DNA from: Streptococcus salivarius
GTDB taxonomy: Bacteria > Bacillota > Bacilli > Lactobacillales > Streptococcaceae
Assembly: GCF_009738225.1 (NCBI RefSeq)
Contig: NZ_CP018187.1
Coordinates: 1,932,501 to 1,996,500 of the forward strand
Direction: 5' to 3'
DNA: 64,000 nt
In this document: positions 25,838 to 33,368 of the stretch, piece by piece
Position numbering within the stretch: position 1 is the stretch's first letter
Layout of the letters: every line of letters starts with the position of its first letter
Made by a program: the position numbers and the translations under genes
The notes under the pieces: model-generated
What the model was told of the DNA's origin: nothing
Databases searched by the model: none
The model's input: the letters and a program-made list of their open reading frames with translations, nothing else

Positions 25838-27565
25838 CTATTTCACAGTATTTTCACGACTCACATTTTGTGATTCGCCAGCCTTGCCATTGATACGGTA
25901 GTCGCTGTAGTTAGAACCATTGCTGCTAGAGTCACTATCATCACCAACATATTCTACATTACATGACCATGAGATTTTATCTTTGATATCTCCTGATGAC
26001 TTGAATTTCGAATCATAACCATAGTAGAAATCATAAACGGCTGTGAAGGTCACCTTGAAGGTCTTCTCACCAGTCTGAACGACTTCTGTGACGTCAACGT
26101 CCGAGAAAGTAATACTATCAGCAGCACGGTTTTTAGCACCTGTAGTATTTTTATCAATATCAGCCGTTACATCCTTATACATGGTATCATCAGTACCATT
26201 AAGGAAAATATCGGATACACCATCTGGTGTCATGTTGTGATTAGATGCGTAGCTACCAAATTTACCGTAAGCAGCGGTCAAAAGACGATCTGCCGTATCA
26301 CGGTCAAGAACACCATCAGCATCAAGAGTAACCGTTTGGCCTTCAGAGATTTTCTTAATAGACAATGTCTCTGTTTTAATAGAGCTACCATCTTCGAAAT
26401 TCTTCTTAACATAAACAGCTGATGAACCTGCTACTGCTACCTTGTTAACATCTAGTTTCCCTGAGTTAAGGGTTCCAACTTTGGTACCACCAACGTAGAG
26501 GTCTCCGTCCTTAAGATTAGACTTAACGGTAAAGCTAAGATACTCTACAGAAAGGTTGACTTCTGTTTTAGAAGTAACATTTTCCTCAGATGAGACAGTG
26601 ATATCTTGGTCATTGACCTTACCAGAAGCCACAAAATTGTAAGTTCCTGGATAGAGATGGTTCAATTTAGCCGTGTAGTTATTGCCATCTGTAGTAGCAT
26701 AAGAAACTCCGTTAATAGTCACATTCAAATCAGCTGTATTAACGGTTAAATCAACCGTTCCAGGATCTACCACGACTCTCCACTTAGGAAAAATAAGGAA
26801 CTGACGTCCAACCTTTTGCATACGTTCGCCAGACAGGAGTTGGCTCTTGCTATAGGCTTGTGTACTTTTAGTGTCTGTGTACTTGACTTCGGATGTTTTA
26901 ATTTCCTTTTTAGTATCAGACCATACTTGGTATTCCAAGCTATCTTTAAAACTCTTCTTAGCTGCTGCTTCATAACGCTCTGCTACTTGACCACGTGAGT
27001 AGTAATAAGAACCAAAGCCGTAACCAGCAAGTGCCAAGACTGCTGCAACAACACCAGCAATAATCAAGATTTTCTTCCCTTTAGCCATGGCTGGCTTGGC
27101 TGGTTTCGCAGCCTTACCATCTGAGATAAACTGATGGATGGTTGACACATCATAACCTGAAGACTTACCAAGTAAGAATTCCTCAGGGAGAGGCTGACGT
27201 CCAACATAGGTTTTAAAAGCCTTCATCCAGATGGCTTGTGCTTCTTTAGAAGCAGCCTCTGAATTTTCTTCAGCTTGACCTTGATCTGCTTGAGATACTG
27301 GTGCAAGCTCCTCAGTTTCTAAAGGAGTCGTTTCCTCTTCATCACCAAGCGGTACATCTTCAAACACTTCCTCGGCAACGTCATACTCATCAACTTCTTC
27401 TGTTGGTTCAGAAGGAGTGGCTGCTTGGTCCAAGCCCATTGCCGAAATGCCTTTAATAGCCTTTAAGTCAAAGTCTGCTTTCTGGCCTTCTTCAATCTCC
27501 AAAGCATGGGGCGGACGACCAACTGCCTTTTCAAATAAATCAATCCACTTTTCTTTTGTTGCCAT
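25838..27565 (-). CDS. TcaA-like membrane protein with two N-terminal W-x3-F-GR modules
   Basis: A 575-residue protein. The cytosolic part (1-160) holds two copies of a short module, KWIDLFEKAVGRPPHALEI (from residue 6) and IWMKAFKTYVGRQPLPEEF (from 112), separated by a long acidic linker. One membrane helix follows (about 165-184). The large extracytoplasmic part has TcaA-like beta domains (VDLTVNTADLNVTINGVSY, LYPGTYNFVASGKVNDQD) and a C-terminal NTF2-like region. TcaA/YvbJ proteins normally carry an N-terminal zinc ribbon; here the module takes its place. Envelope-stress or wall-polymer role by family analogy. Probably co-transcribed with the gene upstream. Confidence 0.78.
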   Translation of the reverse strand: MATKEKWIDLFEKAVGRPPHALEIEEGQKADFDLKAIKGISAMGLDQAATPSEPTEEVDEYDVAEEVFEDVPLGDEEETTPLETEELAPVSQADQGQAEENSEAASKEAQAIWMKAFKTYVGRQPLPEEFLLGKSSGYDVSTIHQFISDGKAAKPAKPAMAKGKKILIIAGVVAAVLALAGYGFGSYYYSRGQVAERYEAAAKKSFKDSLEYQVWSDTKKEIKTSEVKYTDTKSTQAYSKSQLLSGERMQKVGRQFLIFPKWRVVVDPGTVDLTVNTADLNVTINGVSYATTDGNNYTAKLNHLYPGTYNFVASGKVNDQDITVSSEENVTSKTEVNLSVEYLSFTVKSNLKDGDLYVGGTKVGTLNSGKLDVNKVAVAGSSAVYVKKNFEDGSSIKTETLSIKKISEGQTVTLDADGVLDRDTADRLLTAAYGKFGSYASNHNMTPDGVSDIFLNGTDDTMYKDVTADIDKNTTGAKNRAADSITFSDVDVTEVVQTGEKTFKVTFTAVYDFYYGYDSKFKSSGDIKDKISWSCNVEYVGDDSDSSSNGSNYSDYRINGKAGESQNVSRENTVK

Positions 27566-27611
27566 AAAGACTCCTATAAACTTGCTTTTTCAAAAATCGT
27601 CAGAGGTTTAC

Positions 27612-28793
27612 TTAGAATAGAAGACCTACTGTAAATGATGACATGATAGCAAATACGATTGCAAACAAGATTGACAAAATCACACCATTCAAAAGTGCTG
27701 CCAAAATCATTTGATAGAACTTATCAGCCTTCCACGCTGTTGTTACAGGAACAATTGTAAATAGATTAGCAATTGCAAATAAGAAGTAAACAACATAGAA
27801 CAAGAATCCTGGGAAGGCAACAAGTCCAATAGCTCCCAACAAGATTGTTACAAGCAAGATTGGCAAGGCTAATGATGTCAAACGACCAAAACGGTCAAAG
27901 CTATTCAAGAAAGTAGTCTCAGGGTCACGGAAGATGGCCTTACGTGTCACAAATCCTGCCAAGATAAAAGCAAAGATAAAGAGGAAGGCAGCTAGGATAC
28001 TAGCAAAGAAGGCTCCAAAACCAATGCTAGATGTATGGCTTGAAACTGGAGATGAGTAAGCATCTGTTCCATAAGAACCAAACATACTAGACAATGCATT
28101 TGTTGTTGATACAACTGGGCTAATAAATTTACGTGCCACAGCGCTCAAAATTGCAAAGAAGGCAAGTCCAGTGAAGAGTGACAAGAAGATATAGTTAAGC
28201 CAACCATTGTGTTTACCATAGTCTGTCATGTCAGCTGGACGACGCCATGCATTAAGCAACCATGTCCAGTAGTTTTTGAATGTTGTCGCAAATGCTGATG
28301 GTTGTGCTGGAACAACTACGGCTTGACCGTTGATAAATTGAACGTTTTGACCTGGTTGAAGAGGTTGACCGTTAGCAAAAGCTGCTTGTTGACCAGCTTG
28401 AGCATTCGCAAAACCAGCTTGTGGTTGGGCCGCTTGATTTGGCACTCCTTGTACTGGTGCAGTTTGAGCACCCGCAAAGGTTGGTTGTGGTTGTGCTGCC
28501 TGAGCAGTTGCAAAAGGAGCTTGCGCTTGTGCGTCTTGTGCACTCGCAAAAGTCGGCTGTGGTTGCGCTTCTTGGGCACCAGCGAAAGTTGGCTGTGGTT
28601 GAGCCTCTTGGGCTGGTGTTTCTTGGGCACTAGCGAAAGCTGGTTGCACTGGCGCTTCTTGTGTTGGGGCAGTTTCTACTGCTGGTGCGTCATCTTGGAA
28701 CTCACCAGCTGCAAGTGCTGCTGCAATTTCTTCTTCAGTCGCTGAACGACCATTGATGGCTTCAAAAAAGTCTAACCAATCTGCTTTAGTCAT
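27612..28793 (-). CDS. Multi-spanning membrane protein with W-x3-F-GR module and Gln/Ala/Pro repeats
   Basis: A 393-residue protein in three parts. Residues 5-30 carry the module DWLDFFEAINGRSATEEEI. Residues 35-160 are a low-complexity stretch of imperfect repeats of about 10-16 residues around AQPQPTFAGAQ. Residues 165-393 form a membrane domain with about six helices starting at an amphipathic TTFKNYWTWLLNAWRRP, like Yip1/DUF6574-type proteins. The two asymmetric halves suggest a cytosolic repeat arm on a membrane anchor. Function unknown. First gene of the operon with the TcaA-like gene; TAAGGAG precedes the ATG. Confidence 0.75.
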   Translation of the reverse strand: MTKADWLDFFEAINGRSATEEEIAAALAAGEFQDDAPAVETAPTQEAPVQPAFASAQETPAQEAQPQPTFAGAQEAQPQPTFASAQDAQAQAPFATAQAAQPQPTFAGAQTAPVQGVPNQAAQPQAGFANAQAGQQAAFANGQPLQPGQNVQFINGQAVVVPAQPSAFATTFKNYWTWLLNAWRRPADMTDYGKHNGWLNYIFLSLFTGLAFFAILSAVARKFISPVVSTTNALSSMFGSYGTDAYSSPVSSHTSSIGFGAFFASILAAFLFIFAFILAGFVTRKAIFRDPETTFLNSFDRFGRLTSLALPILLVTILLGAIGLVAFPGFLFYVVYFLFAIANLFTIVPVTTAWKADKFYQMILAALLNGVILSILFAIVFAIMSSFTVGLLF

Positions 28794-28826
28794 AATAATC
28801 TCCTTAAAAATACATAGAATGTCTTT

Positions 28827-28843
28827 ATTTTATCACAAATAAA
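28827..28843 (-). promoter_or_regulatory. Extended -10 promoter of the repeat-protein/TcaA operon
   Basis: Minus-strand TTTATTTGTGATAAAAT (extended -10 TGATAAAAT). It shares the 14-mer TTTATTTGTGATAA with the Hsp70-operon promoter. Confidence 0.55.
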
Positions 28844-28870
28844 TACATTAATAAATGTCATTTTTATTAG

Positions 28871-28901
28871 AAAAAGGCTTGGAGCAAACTGTCCAAACCT
28901 T
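28871..28901 (-). terminator. Terminator of the HAD-MazG gene
   Basis: Stem AAGGTTTGGA / TCCAAGCCTT with minus-strand Ts. Confidence 0.85.
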
Positions 28902-28909
28902 TATATTTT

Positions 28910-30295
28910 CTATTTACTTCTTTGTAGAGATTTTTGAATCTGACGATCCAGCTCTCGTTTAATGTGTGGTTCTGGTGCAAATCGCTCTTCCCAGTCACTT
29001 GGTTTAAGAATTTTGTGGGTCACGGGATCAAAGTGAGCCTTTCCATCGGGGAAAATTTTCCCCATATTAGCCTCATGAACCGTATCAAAGAAAGGCTTAG
29101 GATCGACCCCCATAAGGACAAATGAACCATAGGTCAAGTAAAGCAAGTCAGTCAAAGCATCCACCTGACCAACCATCGTTGACTCTGAGTGCTCTTTAGA
29201 ACTAACTTTGAGGGCTGCCTTATCAAGAGCAGCATGCAAATCCAGAACAGCCTGACCAAAGACACGCTTGTCCCCACCTGATGAAGCATAAAGAAATTCG
29301 ACGATTTCTTCCAACTTGAAGTCCGCACGGTGACCAGCTTCCTCGATACCGTAAACACGAGGCATGTCGTTAGTTGAGCCATCCATCAAATGGTGGAAAT
29401 CCTTAACCTTGTTGAAGTTGCCATCATCACTGGTAAATGAATTCTCTGTTTCAAAGTGAATCAAACCGTAGTGTGACAAGGCTTTGGCAATCCCATTCTG
29501 GTTATTAGTATCAGTGACATGGGTAGCCTGGTCTTTCAGTTCGTCTTCACCATTTCCCATGGCAACACCAACGCCAACGCCAGACAGCATTTCTAGGTCA
29601 TTTTCCGAATCCCCAAAGGCCATAACCTCACTGAGTTCGAAACCAAAAACCTCACCTAGATGAGCGATACCTTTCAACTTAGATTGATCCGCTGAAATAA
29701 TATCGGCTGAGTAAGGACTTGAGCGGGTAATCTTCACATGAGGAAATTTTTCTTCAATATCTTGTGTTTCGCCCACCGTCGCTACCATAACCACCTGATA
29801 AATAGGCTCACGCATGATAGTTTTAAGGGTTTCAATGCTTTGTGGCTTGAAACGACGAATCAAAGACTTGAAACTACGCTCCACCATCTTAGCCCAGGAC
29901 TTAGGGACAATACGGCTGACGATTTGTCCAAACTTACTCGTCCCCATACTGATAATATTGGAACCAACAAGACCTGTACTAGTCCCTAGAGAAATCTCTC
30001 TACGGTGCTTGGTGGCATAGCGAATCAAGTTGTAGACTGTTGATTTAGGGAGCTGGTTTTGATAAAGGACCTTGTCGTGAGTCAAAATATACTGACCGTT
30101 ATAAGTGACTGCAAAATCCAGACCCAGATTGTCCATGAAAGGCTGGACAAATCCTGGACCACGACCTGTTGCCAAACCAACTAAGATACCATCTTCCTTC
30201 ATTTGACTGATGGCTTTTTTGGTTGAACTAGACACGCGTTTTCGGTCATTTAGAAAAGTCCCATCAATATCAAAAAAGACTGCTTTAATGGCCAC
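28910..30295 (-). CDS. Cof-type HAD phosphatase fused to a MazG/PRA-PH-like domain
   Basis: A 461-residue cytosolic protein. Residues 1-270 form a HAD-IIB (Cof) phosphatase: FFDIDGTFLND nucleophile loop, ATGRGPGFV, and GDSENDLEMLSGVGVGVAMGNGEDELK. The second part (about 285-461) resembles the MazG / phosphoribosyl-ATP pyrophosphohydrolase superfamily: FNKVKDFHHLMDG, VDALTDLLYLTYGSFVLMGVDPKPFFDTVHEANMGK and KPSDWEERFAPEPHI. The pair suggests stepwise removal of pyrophosphate and phosphate from a nucleotide or similar molecule, possibly house-cleaning. Substrate not known. Transcribed divergently from ansA. Confidence 0.85.
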   Translation of the reverse strand: MAIKAVFFDIDGTFLNDRKRVSSSTKKAISQMKEDGILVGLATGRGPGFVQPFMDNLGLDFAVTYNGQYILTHDKVLYQNQLPKSTVYNLIRYATKHRREISLGTSTGLVGSNIISMGTSKFGQIVSRIVPKSWAKMVERSFKSLIRRFKPQSIETLKTIMREPIYQVVMVATVGETQDIEEKFPHVKITRSSPYSADIISADQSKLKGIAHLGEVFGFELSEVMAFGDSENDLEMLSGVGVGVAMGNGEDELKDQATHVTDTNNQNGIAKALSHYGLIHFETENSFTSDDGNFNKVKDFHHLMDGSTNDMPRVYGIEEAGHRADFKLEEIVEFLYASSGGDKRVFGQAVLDLHAALDKAALKVSSKEHSESTMVGQVDALTDLLYLTYGSFVLMGVDPKPFFDTVHEANMGKIFPDGKAHFDPVTHKILKPSDWEERFAPEPHIKRELDRQIQKSLQRSK

Positions 30296-30332
30296 AGAGC
30301 TCCCCTCCTTCTAACATTTTATGCTAAAATAA

Positions 30333-30341
30333 ATTATAACA
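30333..30341 (-). promoter_or_regulatory. Promoter of the HAD-MazG gene
   Basis: Extended -10 TGTTATAAT on the minus strand (TATAAT at 30333-30338), in the 70-base divergent gap with the asparaginase gene. Confidence 0.5.
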
Positions 30342-30365
30342 TAAATATGATAGTGAGTAGTATAA

Positions 30366-31334
30366 ATGATAAAAAAAATCCTAGTCCTTCACACTGGAGG
30401 GACCATTTCCATGTCAGCGGATAATGATGGCAGGGTCAGCCAAAACGCTGATAATCCCATGAACCATGTGGGACTTGATTTAGATAATTTAGAACTAACC
30501 GTTCTCGATTTTCTTAATATCCCAAGCCCACATATCACACCCTACCACATGCTGGATATTTACAAAAAAATCAAGGAAACAGCTGGTCAATATGATGGTG
30601 TGGTCATCACTCATGGGACAGATACCCTGGAAGAAACAGCCTACTTCCTAGATACCATGGCCGTCCCTGAGATTCCAATCGTTCTAACTGGTGCCATGCG
30701 TTCGTCAAACGAGCTAGGAAGCGACGGGGTCTATAACTATCTCTCAGCCCTACGTGTTGCCAGTGATGACAAGGCCGCTGACAAAGGAATCCTCGTCGTG
30801 ATGAATGATGAAATCCATGCAGCCAAGTATGTGACTAAGACCCATACCACAAACGTAGCAACCTTCCACACACCAACCCATGGTCCACTAGGCATCATCA
30901 TGAAGCATGACATCCTCTGGTTCAAAACTGCTGAGCCTCGTGTTCGCTTTGATTTGGAACAAATTACAGGAACAGTACCAATCATAAAAGCCTATGCAGG
31001 GATGGGTATTGGAGATGGTATCATCAGTCTCCTGGATCCTGAGAAGATTGACGGTGTCGTCATCGAAGCCATGGGTGCTGGAAACCTTCCACCACTAGCT
31101 GCAGGAGAAATCACAAAGCTTATGGAAAAAGGAGTCCCTGTTGTGCTCGTCTCTCGCTGTTTCAACGGTATCGCCGAACCTGTCTACGCCTATGAAGGGG
31201 GTGGGGTCAAACTCCAAGAAGCTGGCGTTATGTTTGTTAAAGAACTCAATGCACCAAAAGCTCGCCTCAAACTCCTCATTGCACTTAGTGCAGGACTAAA
31301 AGGCCAAGAATTGAAAGATTATATCGAGGGATAA
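30366..31334 (+). CDS. ansA: L-asparaginase, type I cytosolic
   Basis: Hydrolyses asparagine to aspartate and ammonia. The protein has 322 residues and no signal peptide. Both catalytic threonine motifs are present: LHTGGTISM near the N-terminus and VVITHGTDTLEETAYFLD. Also present are LTGAMRSSNELGSDG and the C-terminal DGVVIEAMGAGNLPP. The ribosome site is weak (GTGAG). A 47-codon ORF follows 3 bases after the stop. Confidence 0.94.
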   Translation: MIKKILVLHTGGTISMSADNDGRVSQNADNPMNHVGLDLDNLELTVLDFLNIPSPHITPYHMLDIYKKIKETAGQYDGVVITHGTDTLEETAYFLDTMAVPEIPIVLTGAMRSSNELGSDGVYNYLSALRVASDDKAADKGILVVMNDEIHAAKYVTKTHTTNVATFHTPTHGPLGIIMKHDILWFKTAEPRVRFDLEQITGTVPIIKAYAGMGIGDGIISLLDPEKIDGVVIEAMGAGNLPPLAAGEITKLMEKGVPVVLVSRCFNGIAEPVYAYEGGGVKLQEAGVMFVKELNAPKARLKLLIALSAGLKGQELKDYIEG

Positions 31335-31337
31335 GAC

Positions 31338-31481
31338 ATGAAACTTAGCATTGAAGCAACCGATAGATTGGAAAATAAAGATTTCCACTATGAACTAACC
31401 ATCTCAAAAACACATATCGCCATGGTCTGTGGTACCGTGCTAGCCAGTCTAGCGCTAGTCGCATGGTTGAAGAAAAAATAA
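31338..31481 (+). CDS. Small single-pass membrane protein, 47 residues
   Basis: A 47-codon ORF starting 3 bases after the asparaginase stop. The N-terminal half is polar (MKLSIEATDRLENKDF...), followed by one hydrophobic helix (about 25-43, HIAMVCGTVLASLALVAWL) and a KKK end. It ends directly before a strong terminator, which supports a real last gene of the operon. There is no clear ribosome site apart from the GAGGG near the upstream stop (coupled translation). Function unknown. Confidence 0.6.
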   Translation: MKLSIEATDRLENKDFHYELTISKTHIAMVCGTVLASLALVAWLKKK

Positions 31482-31536
31482 AAAAAGCTTGAAGCATGGT
31501 CACCAGAAAGGTGACTGAACTGCTTCAGGCTTTTAG
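31481..31536. terminator. Bidirectional terminator between ansA and the XRE operon
   Basis: Long stem pairing AAAGCTTGAAGCA...GGTCACC with GGTGAC...TGCTTCAGGCTTT. T runs lie on both strands, serving the convergent operons. Confidence 0.85.
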
Positions 31537-31745
31537 TTTTCTTCGTCAGGTCTATATTCAAGAATATCTCCTGGTTGGCAATCTAACTCTTTACAAATAG
31601 CGTCCAGTGTTGTAAAACGGATTGCCTTGGCCTTGCCTGTCTTAAGAACCGAGAGATTGGCTGGGGTAATACCAATCCGTTCTGCCAGCTCACCCGAGCG
31701 CATCTTCTTCTTGGCAAGTTCAACGTCCAAATTGACAATAATCAT
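31533..31745 (-). CDS. Small XRE/Cro-type HTH regulator
   Basis: A 70-residue DNA-binding protein made almost only of a helix-turn-helix: LAKKKMRSGELAERIGITPANLSVLKTGKAKAIRFTTLDAICKELDCQPGDILEYRP. This YozG-like class is typically found beside DUF2975 membrane proteins, as here (9 bases after the upstream gene). It is a likely autoregulator. A candidate operator (TATCG-N5-CGATA or a close variant) overlaps the promoter of its own operon and flanks that of the next gene. Confidence 0.88.
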   Translation of the reverse strand: MIIVNLDVELAKKKMRSGELAERIGITPANLSVLKTGKAKAIRFTTLDAICKELDCQPGDILEYRPDEEN

Positions 31746-31754
31746 AAGCCCCTC

Positions 31755-32363
31755 CTAAATCGTGTACTCATTTTCCTCAGCAATGGCATTAGCCTTAGTC
31801 AAAATCATAGCGACAGCATAGAGGACAAAGCTAACTAGCAAATAACTGATGTTAAAGAAACTATAACTCTGGTTGCCAGTTCCAAATGTAAAGATACCAT
31901 TATTGATAAAAGCCCCAAGAACGAGCAAATGCGCTGACCAACGAACCAACTTAGCATTTTTAGCGATGAAAATATCAGAACGATAAAGGTTAATCAGAAA
32001 GGCACGTAGGCACAACAAGAAACCTATGTTGACTACCATACGAAGGAAATCAATGGTTGCTGCAAAAAGTGTCAGACTAGTGCTAGTACTTTTCACGGTA
32101 ACTCCCGAACCAAGAAGCATACGCCAACCTTGTTGTAAGAGTCCTTCATGACCAGTCAGAATAAAGGCGTCATTAAGAATGGTAATAACAAGACTTAAAA
32201 AGCCCGCAAAAAGGAGGACATTAACGAACAGGAGAACACTACGAAGTCGTTTTTGTTCTTGCGTCTCCTGACGATTTTTAGCACTTTTAGCCGATTTCCA
32301 ACCATAATAACTAGAGCCAGCCAAGGCTAGGACGATTAAAAAATAGAATAAGATAGTTGTCAT
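31755..32363 (-). CDS. DUF2975-like membrane protein
   Basis: A 202-residue protein with about five hydrophobic segments. The short N-terminal helix is followed by a basic loop (GWKSAKSAKNRQETQEQKRLRS), and the C-terminal region resembles DUF2975. It forms a two-gene unit with the XRE regulator, the standard pairing for this family. The role of DUF2975 proteins is unknown; the pairing suggests that the membrane protein senses or modulates and the regulator controls its level. Confidence 0.7.
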   Translation of the reverse strand: MTTILFYFLIVLALAGSSYYGWKSAKSAKNRQETQEQKRLRSVLLFVNVLLFAGFLSLVITILNDAFILTGHEGLLQQGWRMLLGSGVTVKSTSTSLTLFAATIDFLRMVVNIGFLLCLRAFLINLYRSDIFIAKNAKLVRWSAHLLVLGAFINNGIFTFGTGNQSYSFFNISYLLVSFVLYAVAMILTKANAIAEENEYTI

Positions 32364-32412
32364 GTGTTACCTCGATTGTAAATACATTTTGATTTTTTGG
32401 GAGTATAGACTA

Positions 32413-32446
32413 GAAAAAGCCAAGGTGCCTCTAGGAGCCCTTGACC
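32413..32446 (-). terminator. Possible weak terminator or attenuator hairpin
   Basis: Minus-strand stem CAAGG...CC / GG...CCTTG with an internal loop, followed by GCTTTTTC. It lies in the leader of the DUF2975 gene. Confidence 0.35.
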
Positions 32447-32482
32447 TTATACTAAATCAGCAGCTAACTATTAACAGTATCA

Positions 32483-32501
32483 ATTATATCGAATATCAAT
32501 A
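32483..32501 (-). promoter_or_regulatory. -10 box and overlapping operator of the DUF2975-XRE operon
   Basis: Minus-strand -10 TATAAT (32483-32488) overlaps an inverted repeat TATTG-ATATT-CGATA (32487-32501), one base off the TATCG-N5-CGATA operators found near 33.1 kb. This placement suits a repressor. Confidence 0.5.
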
Positions 32502-32556
32502 TAAAATACTAGTTTATAGATAAGATTTTACTACTTTTCAACTAAGATACATTCAA

Positions 32557-32994
32557 TTATTTGACAGCTGTTTGTCCCTTACGAAGACGGATAGCATCAC
32601 AAGCTAGAGAGACCAAGAAGAGCCAAACTGATGTGCTGAAGTCCATTACTAGGTGATCTGTCGTTCCCAACTGCAAGAAGATATTCAAGGCTGATGGCAC
32701 AAAGGTTAGAAGGGCAGCCTTTTTCAAGAAAAGAGAGAAATCTTCTGTCCAAAGTGCCTTCCAAGTAAAGTCTTTAAGATCTTTACGAAGGAGCCAAATC
32801 AAGGCAAGATAGAAGGCAAATTGTAGCTCTGCGACCAGCCAGTAACCCCAACCAGAAAGGTATTGAACCTCTGCACCTGGGAAAAGATTGGCCACGTTCA
32901 CAAAAGGAAGGATAAGTAAAGCAAGCATTGCAAGACCGTAGATTGCCATAAGAAGAATAAGAAGAGCGTTGATGATTGGTTTAAGTGTTTTCAT
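32557..32994 (-). CDS. Four-helix membrane protein, unknown function
   Basis: A 145-residue protein with four hydrophobic segments (about 8-32, 48-68, 90-106 and 118-136) and a basic C-terminus (RLRKGQTAVK). The size and helix pattern are like DUF2975 proteins, but the match is not certain. It has a strong promoter with two perfect TATCG-N5-CGATA operators, the same site type seen at the XRE operon just downstream, so it is probably co-regulated with it. Confidence 0.65.
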   Translation of the reverse strand: MKTLKPIINALLILLMAIYGLAMLALLILPFVNVANLFPGAEVQYLSGWGYWLVAELQFAFYLALIWLLRKDLKDFTWKALWTEDFSLFLKKAALLTFVPSALNIFLQLGTTDHLVMDFSTSVWLFLVSLACDAIRLRKGQTAVK

Positions 32995-33075
32995 GATAAG
33001 TTTTTCCTTTGTTAAATAGTTTTAGTAAATAATTTCTCTTTTTCGCGAATAAGATTATCTTTATCGAAAACTTAT

Positions 33076-33090
33076 TATCGTTTATCGATA
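33076..33090. promoter_or_regulatory. Operator 2, TATCG-N5-CGATA
   Basis: Perfect inverted repeat TATCG-TTTAT-CGATA spanning the predicted transcription start of the gene at 32557-32994. A lone half site (TATCG at 33062-33066) lies further downstream. Confidence 0.65.
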
Positions 33091-33095
33091 ATTAT

Positions 33096-33124
33096 ATATT
33101 ACACTCTTTATTTCTCCTTGTCAA
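33096..33124 (-). promoter_or_regulatory. Promoter of the 32557-32994 gene
   Basis: Minus-strand consensus -35 TTGACA (33119-33124), 17-base spacer, -10 TAATAT (33096-33101). Confidence 0.8.
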
Positions 33125-33132
33125 CACATTTT

Positions 33133-33147
33133 TATCGTTTTTCGATA
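33133..33147. promoter_or_regulatory. Operator 1, TATCG-N5-CGATA
   Basis: Perfect inverted repeat TATCG-TTTTT-CGATA about 9 bases upstream of the -35. Its centre is 57 bases from operator 2, so a DNA loop or two bound dimers could silence the promoter. Confidence 0.65.
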
Positions 33148-33162
33148 TTTTTTATCTAAAAA

Positions 33163-33202
33163 TCAAAAAAATAAAAACCAGTCAAGAAAATCTCAACTGG
33201 TT
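33163..33202 (-). terminator. Terminator of the 25-codon ORF transcript
   Basis: Stem AACCAGT / ACTGGTT with a 13-base loop and a long minus-strand T-rich tail. The only minus-strand promoter upstream before the recG terminator is the one at 33527, so this probably ends that transcript. Confidence 0.7.
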
Positions 33203-33261
33203 AGCTTACTTATTTTAATCGCCTAGACTGGTCGTGCTTCCGTCTAGACTTTTTATGATTT

Positions 33262-33359
33262 TAAGAAGAGGGATTCTACGTAATGAAAAAAAGGAAAAAG
33301 GGATTTTGGAAAATGAGGGATGAAAATTGTAGAATATGGGTAAATTTAGCCTCTTCTTA
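33262..33359. repeat. 98-base inverted-repeat element
   Basis: Ends TAAGAAGAGG / CCTCTTCTTA pair perfectly over 10 bases, and an inner pair ATTCTAC (33273-33279) / GTAGAAT (33329-33335) over 7. No target-site duplication is visible, so a folded RNA (3' part of the minus-strand sORF transcript) is as likely as a mobile element. Confidence 0.5.
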
Positions 33360-33360
33360 G
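33283..33360 (+). CDS. Possible 25-codon ORF inside the inverted repeat (doubtful)
   Basis: An ORF starting MKKRKKGFWKMRDEN with an AGAGGG site 9 bases upstream. It lies wholly in the inverted-repeat element, and no plus-strand promoter is seen. The basic start and single cysteine give no family clue. Listed because size and ribosome site are acceptable, but chance is quite possible. Confidence 0.2.
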   Translation: MKKRKKGFWKMRDENCRIWVNLASS

Positions 33361-33368
33361 CATCAATA

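Noticed and set aside
28300..28690. Short DNA repeats that could look like a CRISPR array
   Set aside because: They encode in-frame AQPQPTFA-type protein repeats, with no unique spacers or cas genes.
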